From Chionoecetes opilio (lineage: Eukaryota; Arthropoda; Malacostraca; Decapoda; Majidae): a stretch of 64,000 nucleotides of DNA. Below are positions 11,951-24,780 of the stretch, piece after piece; the stretch's first letter is position 1, and the number at the start of each line of letters is the position of its first letter. Made by a program: the position numbers and the translations under genes. The notes under the pieces are model-generated. The model saw only the letters and a list, made by a program, of their open reading frames with translations. It was not told the origin of the DNA and searched no databases. The stretch is from assembly GCA_016584305.1 (NCBI GenBank), contig JACEEZ010003560.1:1-64000 (forward strand). Direction: 5' to 3'.

Positions 11951-13207
11951 GATTAAAAATATGAGATCCCGCTTAACAAACCTATTGATTAATGCATTTT
12001 CAATCTGGGGCGCTAAAATCCTTCGGATATAATATACTTTATTTTCAGAAAGCCTTCCCTACTTCCCCTAAACGACCTTGACCAAGCTAAAAGGGGACAT
12101 GGCTTTGGAGAGCAATAATTTTTCATGGAGACGATTGGGTTTCAAATCGTAAAAAAGGGTTTTAATAAATGGGGAGGGATCTGATTTTAGAATTATTATG
12201 GGGTGCCCAGGGTTTTGGTCTTGGGTCCTACCTTTTTTTGATATATTCAAAAAAGGACTGCGGACTGTATCTAAAATACGAAATCTGCAGAACCCCAAAA
12301 TTAGGCAGTAAAGCATATACTAGAAAAAACTGCAAACTCTACAAACTGAATCGACAAAAAATAAATTTGGGGAGGAAAAGGCTTTTTAAAATTTCCCCAT
12401 TCCGAAAAAATGTAAGTAAGCATATAGCAACGAAAAACTCAAATATAACTACAAAGCAAAAAAAAATCGAATGAAGTACAGCAGGAAATTTTTAGGTTAT
12501 CATCAGAAAATGATCCTAAACCCCGGCATTGCTTAGCTGCCAGTAAAAAAAACGAAAATGATGTTGGGCTTCATTAAAAGCAGTTTTTAAAATAAAACTA
12601 CGAAAAATAATGACACAATTTACACGTCTTTTTGGGTTTGGCCGCACTTAGAAAAGCCGTTTAATTTTGGGCCCTGTTTCGTAAAAAAATCAAGCAAAAA
12701 TTGGGAAAACAGGCAAAAAAGAGCAAACCAAAAAAATTCCCTCTCGCGAAATTTTTTTATGAAAAGAAAATGCGGAAACTTAATAGTTTTTTAAAGGGGC
12801 CGTAGAACCGTGGGGCTTGATAGAAAACCTTTAAGATCCTAAAAGGATTTGATGTCATTAATCAAGAAACCTATGCGAACTTTCTCCCCAAGGGCAAAAG
12901 AAAAACGGGTAAAAGGTCAAAGGTCACATCACAGATCTCCAAAAAATTTTTTTCCCTGTTAGAGTTTTTGATCGATATTCAATACCACAAATGGTGCGAA
13001 ACCACCCAATAACACATTTAAAAAAAGACTGACGCGCACTGTAAAATAAAAGGGTATTGAAAATGCCCTGCGAATTCATATTAAGTCCCCGGGTCGATTA
13101 GGTTGGGTATTTTTATTTAGTATATTTAAAACCTATCATTTCGTCGAAGTGTCCCTGTTCCCCATCTTCTTTTTGGGAAATGGGATCATTTTCCCCAAAG
13201 TTTTCTT
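11951..13207 (+). mobile_element. CR1-like LINE, copy B (5'-truncated, degraded)
   Basis: It begins inside RT at the segment before motif A (ATGAGATCCCGCTTAAC). It can be followed through motif A, KQRVV, PQG, the FADDTK region, the C-terminal domain and part of the 3' tail to about 13205, where poly(T) begins. Frames are broken every few tens of bases. It pairs with copy D at 19490-20717, which has the same truncation point. Confidence 0.75.
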
Positions 13208-13210
13208 ACA

Positions 13211-13244
<34 letters not shown>

Positions 13245-13327
13245 TACATTATTTCATAAATATAAAAACATATCTATACATAAAAAATTCAATACATAAA
13301 AAAACCAAAAAATTACCCCAAATTAAN
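13208..13327. other. Poly(T), AT-rich stretch and single-N join
   Basis: A run of about 29 T, then AT-rich sequence ending in AATTAA, then one N at 13327. The same poly(T) and AT-rich text recur at 20718-20860, where they form the poly(A) tail and 3' end of the minus-strand GC-rich LINE. The N therefore sits where a contig ran out in low-complexity sequence. Confidence 0.75.
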
Positions 13328-14529
13328 ATGCATTGCGATGAAAGCAAACTGCTCGACCAATCGCTCCCGCGTCAAGGGCCTGAGACTCCTTTTTCGGATT
13401 TGCGATTGCTCCCCCGAGATGTGCATAAACGACGGGGAAAGTGGGCATGGACGTCGATGGGTAACGACTAAAATTTCGATTTTTTCAACTTGTGAACGCT
13501 CGCTATCGAAAGTAAGGGATTTTTTTGTGTTCTAATTGTTATTTTCCAAAAATACGGGGAGGAGACTGGGTTTTCGTTGTTTGAAATTTTGTTTTTCTGG
13601 ATTAATACTCGGTCCTTCGGCGGAAAAAAGGCTTTCGGCTTCACCTTAGGTGAAGGAAGTATTTTGAGGGTCTTATCCTAAGCATTTTTTCAGTTGAAAT
13701 ACCCTGTTCTACGCAATAATTGTACCCACCCTTGCACAAATTCTTTAAATTAAATGTGTCCTAAGAAAAATTGTTTGTTTTTTTACTTTTTTACTAATTA
13801 AATTTAGTTTTCAATTATTAGAACTCAGGCTTTAAGGCCAAAATTATTCCTTTTATATTTTTCCCCAATTTTTTTCCACTTACCTCCTAATTTCCATTAT
13901 AGATCATAATCCGAACAGATACACCACGGAGTACTCAAAAACATTTTATGCACTCTTAATAAGCTTCAATTTGAGTCCAAAACGAGGTCTCTACGACGTC
14001 TGGTTCTCATTCTGAAATTTTTGTAATTGCATTTTATTCCCAAAATTGCCAAAATTGCAAATTGCGCGAAAACTTACCGCTAACGAATGACCCAACTACG
14101 ATTTTCGGATTCAGCGGCACAAAATGCTTAGGATAAGCCCCCTCAAATACTTCCTTCCCTAGGTGAACCCAAAAGCCTTTTTTCCGCCCTAAGTGACCCG
14201 ACTATAATGACAACCCGCTTCTTTCTATTGCTAGCATCTAAATGTTTTCCCGAAAAATATTAAATGGCGATGAGTTAAAAGTGAATTTTAAATTTATGCA
14301 TATTTCTTAACGTTCCAAAATGGCATTTCTTTTGCCTTTTACTGTTTTTTTATTTGATAATATTATAGAAGAACATTTATGAAGATAACGGTATTCATAT
14401 ATACTGATAACCCATAGGAGGGAAAAGGGAGTGATGTTCGAAAATGGCAGGATTGCAAAACTGGCCTCCACGGGAAAATAGCCCAAATGAGTAGAAAGCC
14501 AGTATAGAGTAGTCTTTGGTTGGGTCAAC
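13328..14529. repeat. Second copy of the right half of the long-TIR element
   Basis: Matches 5920-7069: core end (CTGCTCGACCAATCGCT, GGACGTCGATGG), then the inner inverted pair (TTCACCTTAGGTGAAGGAAGT at 13640 and its inverse near 14130), then the outer arm ending in CCAGTATAGAGTAGTCTTTGG. The left half of the element is absent, so this is part of the duplicated block and not a new insertion. Confidence 0.75.
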
Positions 14530-17470
14530 AAAAAAGATAACACTTTTTAAACTGAAATAGCCATTCCAGGTTATAAGACATTCCTAAATTGTCGTACGCA
14601 GAAATCAGGTGGAGGTGTCATTCTTTACATCAAAGATAATTTGCAAGCAATCGAAATCGAAAAAGTAAATCAAGATCTTATGACTCAGTCTACGCAAAGA
14701 TTAAGCTAAACGGTAAATTGCTAACTATTGGGACAATATATCGTCCTCCCAAATCAATGCGGAAGTCGATTGCATCCTCTATACGAGATAAAGTCAGTTG
14801 TCAACATAAGAACGATACAATTATAGTTGGAGATTTTAACCTACCTCTATAAACGGGAAATAATTTCTGCTGAAGAGAAGTATGCGATTGCTTGATATGG
14901 TAAACGAAGTATTTTAAATCAGGGGGTCCGTGAGCCTACAATGGTAATACTTTTCCTAGATTTAGTTTTCACTATCGACATTGATCTGATTGATTACTGC
15001 ATATAGGTGAACACCCTGGCAAACAGTGATCACAGGTTAATAAATGCGCATAAAATGCAATGTAGACTCGCAGAAAATCGGTTATTAGTTCCCAAATATA
15101 AAAGCGGATTTCACGAAGATCAGCAGGGTACTAAGCAAGTTGTTTTGGAATGACCTACTAAACGTAAACGGGGAAAAACATGGGGTAATTTATTCACAAA
15201 AAAACTCCAATCGGTGGTTGAAAAACATGTTCCCATGGTAAGGAAAACGTCTGAAAAACATAAACAGACCCTGTTGGATGACTAATGAAAACCAACAAAT
15301 CATTGGCAGAAAGCGCCGAGCGTATAAATTTTTACAAGCATCAAATGCGGTCTGCGATTCTAGAGAATACAATGACGAAAAACGACGTTGAAAGGTTAAT
15401 TAAGACTAAAAAGCTTGTGTATGAAGAAACAATTGCAAAGGAATGTAAATCAAAACCAAAAAGGTTCTTTCTTACGTTCGAAGTATGAAAACGTCAAACA
15501 TGTATTGGGCCACTAAAAGAATAAAATACATCTTGGAAAATGATAATAAAAAGCATGGATCGTACTCAATGCCTATTTTAATGCGGTATTTATTAAAGAA
15601 GACGAAGCTCCATTACCAGAACCAAAAACATGTATGCGGGACTCGAAGTGATAGATTGGAAATAGGAGAGATAACAGTAGACGAAGTATCAAAGTATTTG
15701 CAAAAAATTTTTTACCCAGCAAATCCTGGGGTGGACGAAATTTCGCTGCGATTACTTCGCGAATGTCACAGTCAACTTTCGCTTCCACTAAAGATTATCC
15801 TCAATAAAACGCTAATGGACAAAAATGTTCCTAGTATGTGGAAATTAGCTAATGTACACCGATATTCAAGAAGGGGGTAAAAGCCTCGCAAGTAATTATC
15901 GCCCAATTAGTCTAACGTCCCGTGATTGTTAAACTATTTGAGAAAATATTGCGATAAATTGGTGTCTGTTCTCGATGAAAATTTCTCAATATTAAACTCG
16001 CAGCATGGATTTCGAAATAAGAGATCCTACTTAACAAATCTACTGGATTTTTTTAATGTCATTTATTCAAACTGGACGGTAAAATTCCCTCGGTGTAAAA
16101 TACCTTGATTTTCAGAAAACCTTCGTTTCAATTCCCTAAGCGACTTTTGACCAAACTAAGGGCACTGGCTTAAGAGGCAATTGTTCATGATTGGCGATTG
16201 GCTTTCAAATTGTAAACAACGGGTAGTAATAACTGGCGAAACCTCGATTGGTTAGATGTTCTAGTGGGTGCCTCAGGCTCGGTCTTTGGGGCCCACTCAC
16301 TTTTGGGTATTATCAACGATCTGGACTGCGGACTTGAATCTAAAATATCGAAATTTGCAGATGACACCAAATTAAAGGGGGTAAAGCATATACTAGAGAA
16401 AACTGCGAACTCATACAAAGTGATCTCGACAAACTATCAGACTGGAGTGATAAATAGCTATTAAAATTCAATTCCGATAAATGTTTTAAAATATGCTATA
16501 GGCAACGATAATCTCAAAAATAACTAATCAATGCAAAATAAATCGTTAACTGAAGTACGCAGGAAAAGGATTTAGGTGTCATCACCAGTAATGATCTTAA
16601 AACCAGTCCGCATTGCCTACTGCCAGTAAAAAGGCGAAATATGATGTTGGGCTTTATTAAACGCAACTTTGAACACAAAACTCCGAAAGTAATGACACAA
16701 TTATACACGTCCTTGGTTAGGCCGCACTTGGGAAAATGCCGTTCAATTCTGGTCGGGCCCTGTTTCGTAAAAGACCAAGCAAATTGGGAAACAGTGCAAA
16801 GAAGAGCAACCAAACAAATTCCATCCCTGCGAAAATTCCCTCTTATGAAGGAGACTGCGGAAACTTAATATGTTTTTCCTTAAAGGATCGTAGAATCCGT
16901 GGGGACTTGATAGAAACCTTTAAGATCCTAAAAGGATTTGATGTCATTAATCAAAGAACCTATTCGAGCTCTCAACTCAAGTGACAACAAGAAATAATGG
17001 TTTAAAATAAAACTAAACGGTCAACGTTGCATCACTGATCTCCGTAAAAATTATTTCAATGTGAGAGTCGTTGATCGATGGAACAAGCTACCAGCAAATG
17101 TTGTCGAAGCCAGCACAATAACTACATTTAAAAACAGGCTTGACACGCACTGTAAAATAATGGGTATTGATAGTGCCATGCGAATTCATATTTGTACCCC
17201 CGGGTCGATTGTTGTAGTGGTAGTGGTAGTTGTAGTTAGTATATTTCATACCCTATTTTTGTGCACAACGAAACTTCCATGTTCCTATCATCTTTTAAGG
17301 ACATGGTATCATTTTCCAACTGTTTTCTTACAAGTAGTTGATAGTTAGTAGTATGTAGTTCAGCAGATACCCTCGTCATGGACCAATAGGTCTCCTGGTG
17401 TATGTTATTCCTATGTAATCCTATGTAATCCTCCTCCTCCTCCTCCTCTTCCTCCTCCTCCTCCTCCTAA
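14530..17470 (+). mobile_element. CR1-like LINE, copy C (duplicate of copy A)
   Basis: Runs in the same order as copy A: endonuclease from about 14600, GGAGATTTTAACC at 14829 with the T that copy A lacks, the basic linker, RT (motif A near 16105, GVPQG-like region near 16267, KFADDTKL near 16350), the C-terminal domain to 17155 and the (TCC)n tail. Compared with copy A it has many one-base losses in RT, but it is cleaner in the tail and beyond. The two copies look like two noisy readings of one locus. Confidence 0.85.
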
Positions 17471-18284
17471 ACCCGGGATTTTCGTCCTTATACCGCATCG
17501 TGTTTCATCAATTGCAGTTCACGCTAAGTGTTACCTAAGGGTTTAAATCAGACACATCCTCAATTTGACTTCACTACTATCACTCTAATACATATACACG
17601 ATAACCTCCCGTCACACCAGTGTTACATACGTCTATTCTATGACGTGCATTTAACAAATAGGTGTTGACTTTTTTCTCCTGTAATTACTAACGTTCATTT
17701 AGCATTCGTTTTGTTAGTGATTTTATTGTTATCAGCTTAGCATTTTGTCTGTTTTTGTATCCAAAGACGAAGTTTTGGACTCCGACCCCTTTATAGGAAT
17801 TCTCAAAGGACTAAAATCTGACGGCGAGCCAGTTAGGGTACTCTAACCGTTGACCGCGACCACGAAAGGGACTGACCATAGACCACGTTAATCCAAGTTA
17901 ATTACTTCAACCGCGTCCCTCTTAACCCCGGCCCCGTCTTAAGGACAAACCCACAGACACATCCACACGTCTATACACACGTATATACATATTTATTTGT
18001 TAAACCTTCGATACTAACTTTTGTCAGAATGCCTGCATATCTTACTATATGTCTTAAGTGTATGAGGAGGTTTGCAAAGCAGTATTTTATTATTTCCTTT
18101 ACCTGCAGGCTTTGTACGCTAACGGAAGAGCTTTGTATGCTAAAAAAGGAATGGCGCGAGAGAGAGAGTTTCTTAGAGAGACAAAATGTAGAGCTGTAGC
18201 GTAGTTATGATGTGTTAAAAGAATTTGTAATTTCCAACGTCGGAGTACCTCCCTCTACCACCCCTCCCTCCTTCTCCTCCTTTT
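17471..18284. other. Spacer sequence (cleaner copy), no gene seen
   Basis: Counterpart of 10061-10838. Neither strand has a convincing reading frame. It holds a CGCGAGAGAGAGAG purine run near 18150 and a CACACGTCTATACACACGTATATAC stretch near 17960. Confidence 0.55.
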
Positions 18285-18900
18285 GACCTGTGACGGGCTG
18301 TGGTTCAGTAAGGGCCCTGTCAGTTAGTGACCACCATCGGGATTTATATACCAGGGGTCACTGCTGCAGGGGGCATTGAAGTGCACGGCGTCCTACTTGG
18401 AAAGTGCACTACCGCAGTGGATTGAAACGGAGCTGGGGCCTGATTGACTGCTGCCTCCAAGAAAGCGCCAGCCAAGGCTGCCGCACCACCCCTGAACTTC
18501 CACACTGAGCCTACACCAACACTACATTAGACCTCATAACACACACAGATAGCCCCGAGTTAACGGTTACCACTACTACTCTCGACCTGTGACGGGCTGT
18601 GGTTCAGTTAGGGTCCTGACAGTTAGTGACCACCATCGGGATTTAAGGTACCAGGGGTCACTGCTGCAGGAGGCATTGAAGTGTACGGCGTCCTACATGG
18701 AAAGTACAAAATCCGCAGTGGATTGAACGGAGCTGGGCCTGATTGACTGCTGCCTCCCAAGAAAGCGCCAGGCAAGGCTGCCGCACCACCCCTTGAACCT
18801 CCACACTGTGTTCACACCATTACAAACCACATAACATGACCTATCTATCAAGCACTAAACCTACCCCCACAACTAGTAGTAGTTAGCCATAGATTACAGC
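18285..18900. repeat. Tandem repeat, two units of 299 bp
   Basis: Units begin with GACCTGTGACGGGCTGTGG at 18285 and 18584. They share GTGACCACCATCGGGATTTA, GGGGTCACTGCTGCAGG, GGCGTCCTACWTGGAAAGT and GGATTGAA-CGGAGCTGGG. They are about 90 percent alike by eye. The origin is unknown; no protein frame persists through either unit. Confidence 0.75.
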
Positions 18901-19079
18901 TTTCAACTTTCCTCACAATTCCATGCAGTTTTTCTTTATTGCATGGTATCACTTCTTTTCCGGCCAGCTTCGGCTGGAGGGATGGGTGGGTGGGGAGGAG
19001 CCTTCTACTTCCTATCCTTTCTCTCTTATTATCTAGTTAGTGTATTGTAGTTAAAGAAAACAGTCCTTGAAAGGACCTA

Positions 19080-19490
19080 TCGGCGTTGCTGTTTTTTTTT
19101 CCCTTTGTTTTCCTTTTATTCCTTTGATTTTCCCCCTTTTTCCCTTCCCCCTCCTCCTTCTCCCCTTCCGGGCCCCTCCCTTCTCTTCGTTTCCCATGCT
19201 CCGCAAAACTTCCCCTTTCCTCACCCCCCCCTGTCTCACCCTTATCCGTCTTCCTCCCCTCATACCTCTCGCCTCCATCAGTCCCCACACACTCCTCTCC
19301 TATCTTGCATTCCTCCTCCTCCTCCTCCCCCTTTCTCCTCCCCTCCTCCTCCTCCTCCCCCTTTCCCTTTCCTCCCCCTTCCCCTCCTCCTCCTCCTCCT
19401 CCCCTCCTCCTCCTCCTCCTCCTCCCCCTCCTCCTCCCCCCCTCCCCCCCTTCCTGCTCCCCCTCTTCTCCTCCCCCCCACCTCTCATGG
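19080..19490. repeat. Polypyrimidine (CCT)n tract
   Basis: C/T-only sequence upstream of truncated CR1 copy D, paired with 11590-11950. Proline/serine or glutamate/arginine-rich open frames across it are compositional. Confidence 0.8.
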
Positions 19491-20717
19491 TTTTAAAAAT
19501 AAAGATCCTGCTTAAAAAACCTATTTGATTAATGTCATTTTTAAATCTGGGACGCAAAAACCCCTTCGGTATAAATACCTTGATTTTAAAAAGCCTTCCT
19601 CATTTCCCCATAAACGACCTTTGACCAACAAAGGGGCCAGGGGCTTAGGAGAGCAAAAAATTGTTCATGGTTGACGTTGGTTTTAAAAATCGAACACGGG
19701 TATTAAAAATGGCGAGGCATCTGATTGGTTAGATATTTTAGTGGGGTGCCTCAGGGTTGGTTTTGGGGTCCTACCTTTTCTGTTTAAATTAAAAAAAGGA
19801 CTGCGGACTTGTATCTAAAATATCGAAATCTGCAGATACACCAATTGGCGTAAAGCATAACTAGAAAACTGCAAATCTACAACTATACGAAAAACATCTT
19901 TGGGAGTAAAAAAATGCTATTAAAATTCATTCCAAAAAATGTAAGTAATGCTATGCAACGTACCTCAAATATAACACAAAGCAAAAAAAATCGTTAACTG
20001 AAAGTACAGCAGGAAAAGGTTTTTAGGTGTCATCATCATAATGATCCAAAAACCTCCGCTTGCTTAGCTGCCAAAAAAAAACGAAATATTTTTGGGCTTC
20101 ATTAAACGCAGTTTTAAAACAAAAAACTACGAAGTAATGACAATTATACACGTCTTTGGTTAGGCCGCCTTAAAAATGCCGTTAAATTCTGTGCCCTGTT
20201 TCGTAAAAAATCAAGCCAAATTGGAATCAGTGAAAAAGGGAGAACCAAAAAAATTTCCTCTCTGCGAATTTATCTATGAAGGAAACTGGGGAAATTTAAT
20301 ATGTTTTTTGGGACCGTAGAACCGTGGGGCTTGATAAAAAACCTTTAAGATCCAAAAAGGTTTTTGATGTCATTAATCAAGAAACCTATGCAACTTTCTC
20401 CTCAAGTGAAACGGGAAAAACGGGTAACGGTAAAAACGGACATCACAGATCTCCAAAAAATTATTTCCATGTTAGTTTTTTGATCGATATTCAATTACCA
20501 CAATTTTTGTCAAAACCACCACAAAAAACTACTTTTAAAAACAGACTGACGCGCACTGTAAAGAAAATGGGTATTGAAAAGTGCCCTGCGAATTCATATT
20601 TATCCCCCGTCGATTAGTGTTGGGGTATTGTATTTAGTAATTCTATCCATCCCCCCCTCGCTGAATGTCCATGTTCCATCTTCTTTGGGGAAACATGGTA
20701 TCATTTTCCAACTTTTT
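19491..20717 (+). mobile_element. CR1-like LINE, copy D (5'-truncated, degraded)
   Basis: Starts at the same RT position as copy B and ends at the same 3'-tail position, where poly(T) follows. Recognisable pieces are TTGATTTTAAAAAGCCTTCC (motif A region), GGGGTGCCTCAGGG (motif B), ATCGAAATCTGCAGATACACCA (motif C region) and the CAAATTTTTGTCAAAACC segment near 20500. No frame longer than about 95 codons survives. Confidence 0.75.
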
Positions 20718-20818
20718 CTTACTTTTTTTTTTTTTTTTTTTTTTTTTAAAAATTTTTTACATCATTCATAATTAAAAATATCTATACATTCACATACATA
20801 CACTACAATAAACCAAAC

Positions 20819-20854
<36 letters not shown>

Positions 20855-20859
20855 AGTAT

Positions 20860-21800
20860 AAATGAGCGGGCATCAGCCCAGCCTGTGCCGCGCCGCCATC
20901 AGGTCACAGGTGGGCGGGGGGGAGTTCCTCCCGCTCCTTAGTGTTCATCGGGGTGGGGTGGGGCGGCACGGCCACCTCCAGCAAGGGGGCAGATTTTTCT
21001 GAAACTCCCGTACGAGGCGGCCCGCTTTCCGGGCCGACGCCTGTCTGAGCCGCTCTGTATCGGGACGGAAAGCAGGTAGGGGGTGGGGGGATGGGGGTCA
21101 TATGCGGCAGTGCTCACAGGGCCGCTCCTGAAACCCTCCCTCACTCCTCCGGGGTTTTAGACCAAGCCGAAGTCGGTGTAGAACGACCTCCTCGCTGGGG
21201 GGTGCGGGCGGGGCGTACACCTCGTTGTTTTTCGTTGTTTGTTTGTGCCGCTGCCTCCCTCGGGGTCTCACCAGCTGGCGAAAATGTTGCTCTGGGGCAC
21301 AGACCAGCGCCCCTGGCCATACCTAGGCCCCTTGGTGCGGGGGTAAGACATCAAGGCCACCGTGGATGTCTGGTGGCCTCCCGCCGCCTCATCGGCCGCC
21401 TCGTTGCCAGGGACGCCAAATGTGCTGGGCACCCATTTTGAACCTTTTCCGGCGCCCCGCGGGGTGAGCCCTGGTTTTGGGGCCCGGAGGCGGGGGTGAC
21501 GCCTTTTTTCCATCGGTTTCGGGGCCCGCCGTGACCTGCAGGCAACAGGGATCGGTGTGAATCACCCGACCTCCTCCTTTTTTGGCCCGGGGGCGTGCTG
21601 TAGGCGCGCTCTATCCCCACCAGCTACTCTGCAGCGGGGAAACAAGGGGTCGGGTGTCCTCCAGGAAAGCACCTCACCGCCAAACCACCGCAGCCCCTGT
21701 CAGGCCTCTCTCGGGGTCAACGGAGCCTGGGTGTGTAATAGCGACCGCGACGCTGCGGGGAACATTGGGGCTTGCCCCAAACCGCCTGCAGGGTGACGCT
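20860..21800 (-). pseudogene. LINE G copy 1: RNase H domain and C-terminus
   Basis: RNase H would remove the RNA strand of the cDNA hybrid. Two hallmark segments are visible on the minus strand. GSVDPERGLTGAAVVW at about 21740-21680 corresponds to the first strand after the first catalytic aspartate, and that aspartate is lost to a frame error. WVPSTFGVPGNEAADEAA at 21435-21382 corresponds to the conserved WVPSHxGxxGNExAD segment with its late catalytic aspartate, the histidine being read as threonine-phenylalanine. Downstream (21144-20904) a Cys-poor C-terminal stretch remains unassigned. The frame is broken, probably by consensus errors. Confidence 0.7.
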
Positions 21801-21899
21801 GCGGGGAACTTTTGCGTGCGCCACCCCTGCAGGACGCCTCCCTCAGCTCCTCCCGCGTGCACAACCCTTTTCGCGGCCCCACAGTGGGCGATAATCATT

Positions 21900-23480
21900 T
21901 GGGCGCAGAGGGCTGCCACGGGGGGCGGGCCTATTTGACAGCGGGGGGGTCGGGTCCGTCCAGCAGCAGGTGGTTTGGCCGGGGGAGGGGTGGCGGCGCT
22001 CCCCTCGCACCCAGGTTTGCCCCATAGGTCACGCTGCTCATGTGGCAAGACCCTGCACACCCTGTCCCTTTCGACAACTCCCTTGCCTTGGAGCGGATCT
22101 TGCCACCCACGGCCACGATCGTCGACCCTGGTGGCTAGGGGCACCACCGGCCCCGCCTGCATGAGCGGGTGTTTGCCCGCGCGGTGCCCCCCGGGGTCCC
22201 AAAGCTGGGTTTTCTGAAGGACCTCTATTCCCTCTGCTGGTGAGCGAAAAAAGAGACAAGCCGGGGCGGCTGTATCTCAAGGGCGCGCAAATGTGCACGT
22301 AAAAGGCGCAGCACTGATGAGTGCCCCGGCGTGTGTCCTCGTCATGCCCCCTGACGTTGGCCTGGCCCTCACCCCTCCCCCCTCTACTGCCTGATTAAAG
22401 TGGGGGCCCCCGGTAAAGCCCATCCGGGTACTGAAAGGCGTGGGCCCAAAGCCACCCTGATGCCCTGTATCGTAGGGGAAAACCCGGGGGGGCGGGGGGC
22501 TTAAACACCAGGGCCCCTTGGCCCTTCTCACCGATATCTTGAGACCTAGCTCTCTGCACTTGCAATGACCAGTCAGGGCTTCTGGGCGAGACACCCGTCC
22601 CGGGCAGTGACGACCAGACCAAGTCGTCGGCGTAGCTGGGAAGTGCCGTGCCCCCCCGGAAAGGCAGGCCGACCAGCTGCTCCACAGGAGGGTTTAAAAG
22701 GGGGGGCTTAAGACCCCGCCCCGGGTGCCGTGCTCAGTCCCTTAGCTGGGTTTTTCGCCCCGGAACCTGACCCTGGCGCGGCGGTGCCAGAGGTAATCCC
22801 AATCCAGGCGGGTCTCCCCCCCGCCCCACCCCCAGCCGGCCAGGATGGCGTGGGGGGTTGGCCACTCAAACCCTCTCCAATCAAGGGAAAACGGGGACGC
22901 AGGGCTGTTTTCGAATGGCCCGGGGGGCCATGACCTATTTTAGGTCCCCCCCCCGTGGTGAAGCCGAAGATGTCTGGGGGGAGGGCTCCCCGCGCCCAGG
23001 AGGCGGGGCAGCACCTCCTTCTCCCTCTTGGCCTGCAGCTCATCAGGAGATTGGGGGCGGTTTGGTGGGGTTCCCCGGGCTTAGGGGTTGGCTGGATGTC
23101 AGCCCCCCTTCCCCGCCGAGGGCAAGCGGCCAGCCCCCCAGGAAGGGGATCGGGGCCCGGGGTGCCGCCTCCCCGGCCGCCCCGGGGTGGGCCGCATCGA
23201 ATCGGTGACGCCATCATCCCGAGCGGTGTCCCTCCCCTTTCCGGCCCTTACCACTCCCGGGAAATAAGGGGGTCATGGCGTCGGGGCAGCCGAGCGGGAC
23301 CGTGACAGCCCTTTTGCCAAAAAGGGGGGGTTTAAACTGAAACCCGCCCGCTGACACGGCGGGGATTGGCGCTGCTACCCCTCGAACAAACATCCCCACC
23401 ATCGCCGGCCCTCCTGTAACGGCTGGGGTGTGGGAGGGGGGGGGGAGGGCTCTTTTCCCTAGCGTCCTCACCTTGCCCAC
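21900..23480 (-). pseudogene. LINE G copy 1: reverse transcriptase
   Basis: The catalytic YADD motif is explicit at 22634-22623, within GGTALPSYADDLVW. It is followed in overlapping frames by a SLQVQRARS / CRELGLKIS segment typical of the region after motif C. Upstream on the minus strand, around 23130-22960, frames read PTPKPGEPHQTAPN and RPRGRRRC, the remains of the KPxxYRPISL finger motif. VPLATRV at 22142-22122 belongs to the thumb or post-RT region. Every motif sits in a different frame. The RT is of the I/R1/Jockey type rather than the CR1 type of the neighbouring elements. Confidence 0.7.
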
Positions 23481-23799
23481 AGCTCGGCCCGCTTGGGGGT
23501 TTGGTTAAAAACCCGCGCCCATTCGAGCCATTTAGCCCCCCGAACCCGCCCCGTGACCTGCCGAGGGGTGCCTCCAACCCCACCACAGCTCCAATTGTTG
23601 GGGGTTTTGCCGCCTGTGTACAACTTCCGGGGATTTACCATGTGATCTGTTCCCCCCTCCTGGGTTTTGAACCCCCATTCGGTTTTACCTGCACCGGGGG
23701 CGGGGACCTTCCGTGGTATGGCTCCTCCGCCGCCCTTTAAGGGCCCAAAGTCTTCGCTTTCAGATGGGCCAATCCTCCGGCGGCTGTAGGGGGCCCACC

Positions 23800-24780
23800 C
23801 TCGGCCGGTTGGGCCCGAAACAATGCCCAGGGGCCGCCCCCTTATTTTTCCCCCGCGGCGGCGGGAGCTGTGGGGAGCGGCCCGGGTACCTGCGTGTTGT
23901 GGCACTGCTAGTGGGCGTTGGGCAAAATGAGGGGGACCTCCGAGGCGTCCGGTCCAGGTCACTGGAGATCAAGGAGGTCCAGCTCCACCTGGACTGGGTG
24001 GGGGTCCCCCCCCTGTTTTGGGGGGGCAATTTCCGGCACCTCCTCCAGCACCGCGGCTAGGTGGCGGCCCCCACGTTGGGGGGGAAACAGACTGCAGCTC
24101 GGGTGGTGGGCGTTGAAGTCGCCCCCCCAGTACGCTGCTGTGTGTGGCGAGGGGGAGCAACTCATCGGCCTCGTTTTCCTCCTCCACTCTTACACGATGT
24201 TACGTCAGTGGGGGGCCCCGGAAACTCCACGGCCCGCCCCCCCTCCCGCCCTGCCACAGTCCACGGGGTCCTCACTCCGCGGTGCGGGAGAGGCTGCGTT
24301 CCCTACCACGCGCCTCGCGCCCATCCTCGCCACATGATATGAGTACACTGTATCCCCTACTTTCCCCTCAAAGTGTCGGGGTCAGCGGGTTTCCCCGGGG
24401 AACGAGGGCAGGGCCTTCTCCACTATGGCCTGGAGGGCCTCAGGGCTCTGCCACGGAGCCCTTTAATGTTCCATTGGGCCCCTTAGCCTGCCAGTGGGGG
24501 GCGGCGGGGGGGGGGTCCGGGTGCCTCGCCATCATTCCCTTTCACTCACTCTGATTCATCTATTCGGTGAACAACCCGGGGGGGGCTGTGTATGGGGTGA
24601 AGGAAGAGGACGGGGGGGGGTGAGGACTGTCTGATGAGGGAAGGGAGGACGAAAAACGCAAAACCCTTTCAATCTCGGCCCCAAAGGGAAAGGCCCCCAA
24701 ATTTCCCCCCCCCCCGGGGACGTCTCCGGCTGGCTATAAGTTGAAATCACGCCTACCACTCGTCGCAGCATTCCGACATC
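23800..24780 (-). pseudogene. LINE G copy 1: endonuclease
   Basis: APE-type endonuclease domain on the minus strand. The signature YWGGDFNAHHP is at 24132-24100, where the aspartate and asparagine of GDFNAH are catalytic or metal-binding in this family. The start of the domain is near 24780 (a QW..RG-like segment read as frames of MADVGMLRRVV). Downstream the SDH-type end lies near 23900. It is followed by a linker with LEWARVFNQTPKRAELWA at 23535-23482, matching the W-FxxxLNxxTPxxxxW linker that joins endonuclease to RT in this group. Confidence 0.7.

Noticed and set aside
22708..23217. 169-residue Gly/Pro/Arg-rich minus frame as an independent gene
   Set aside because: It overlaps the RT region of LINE G in a shifted frame, and the composition follows G/C runs.
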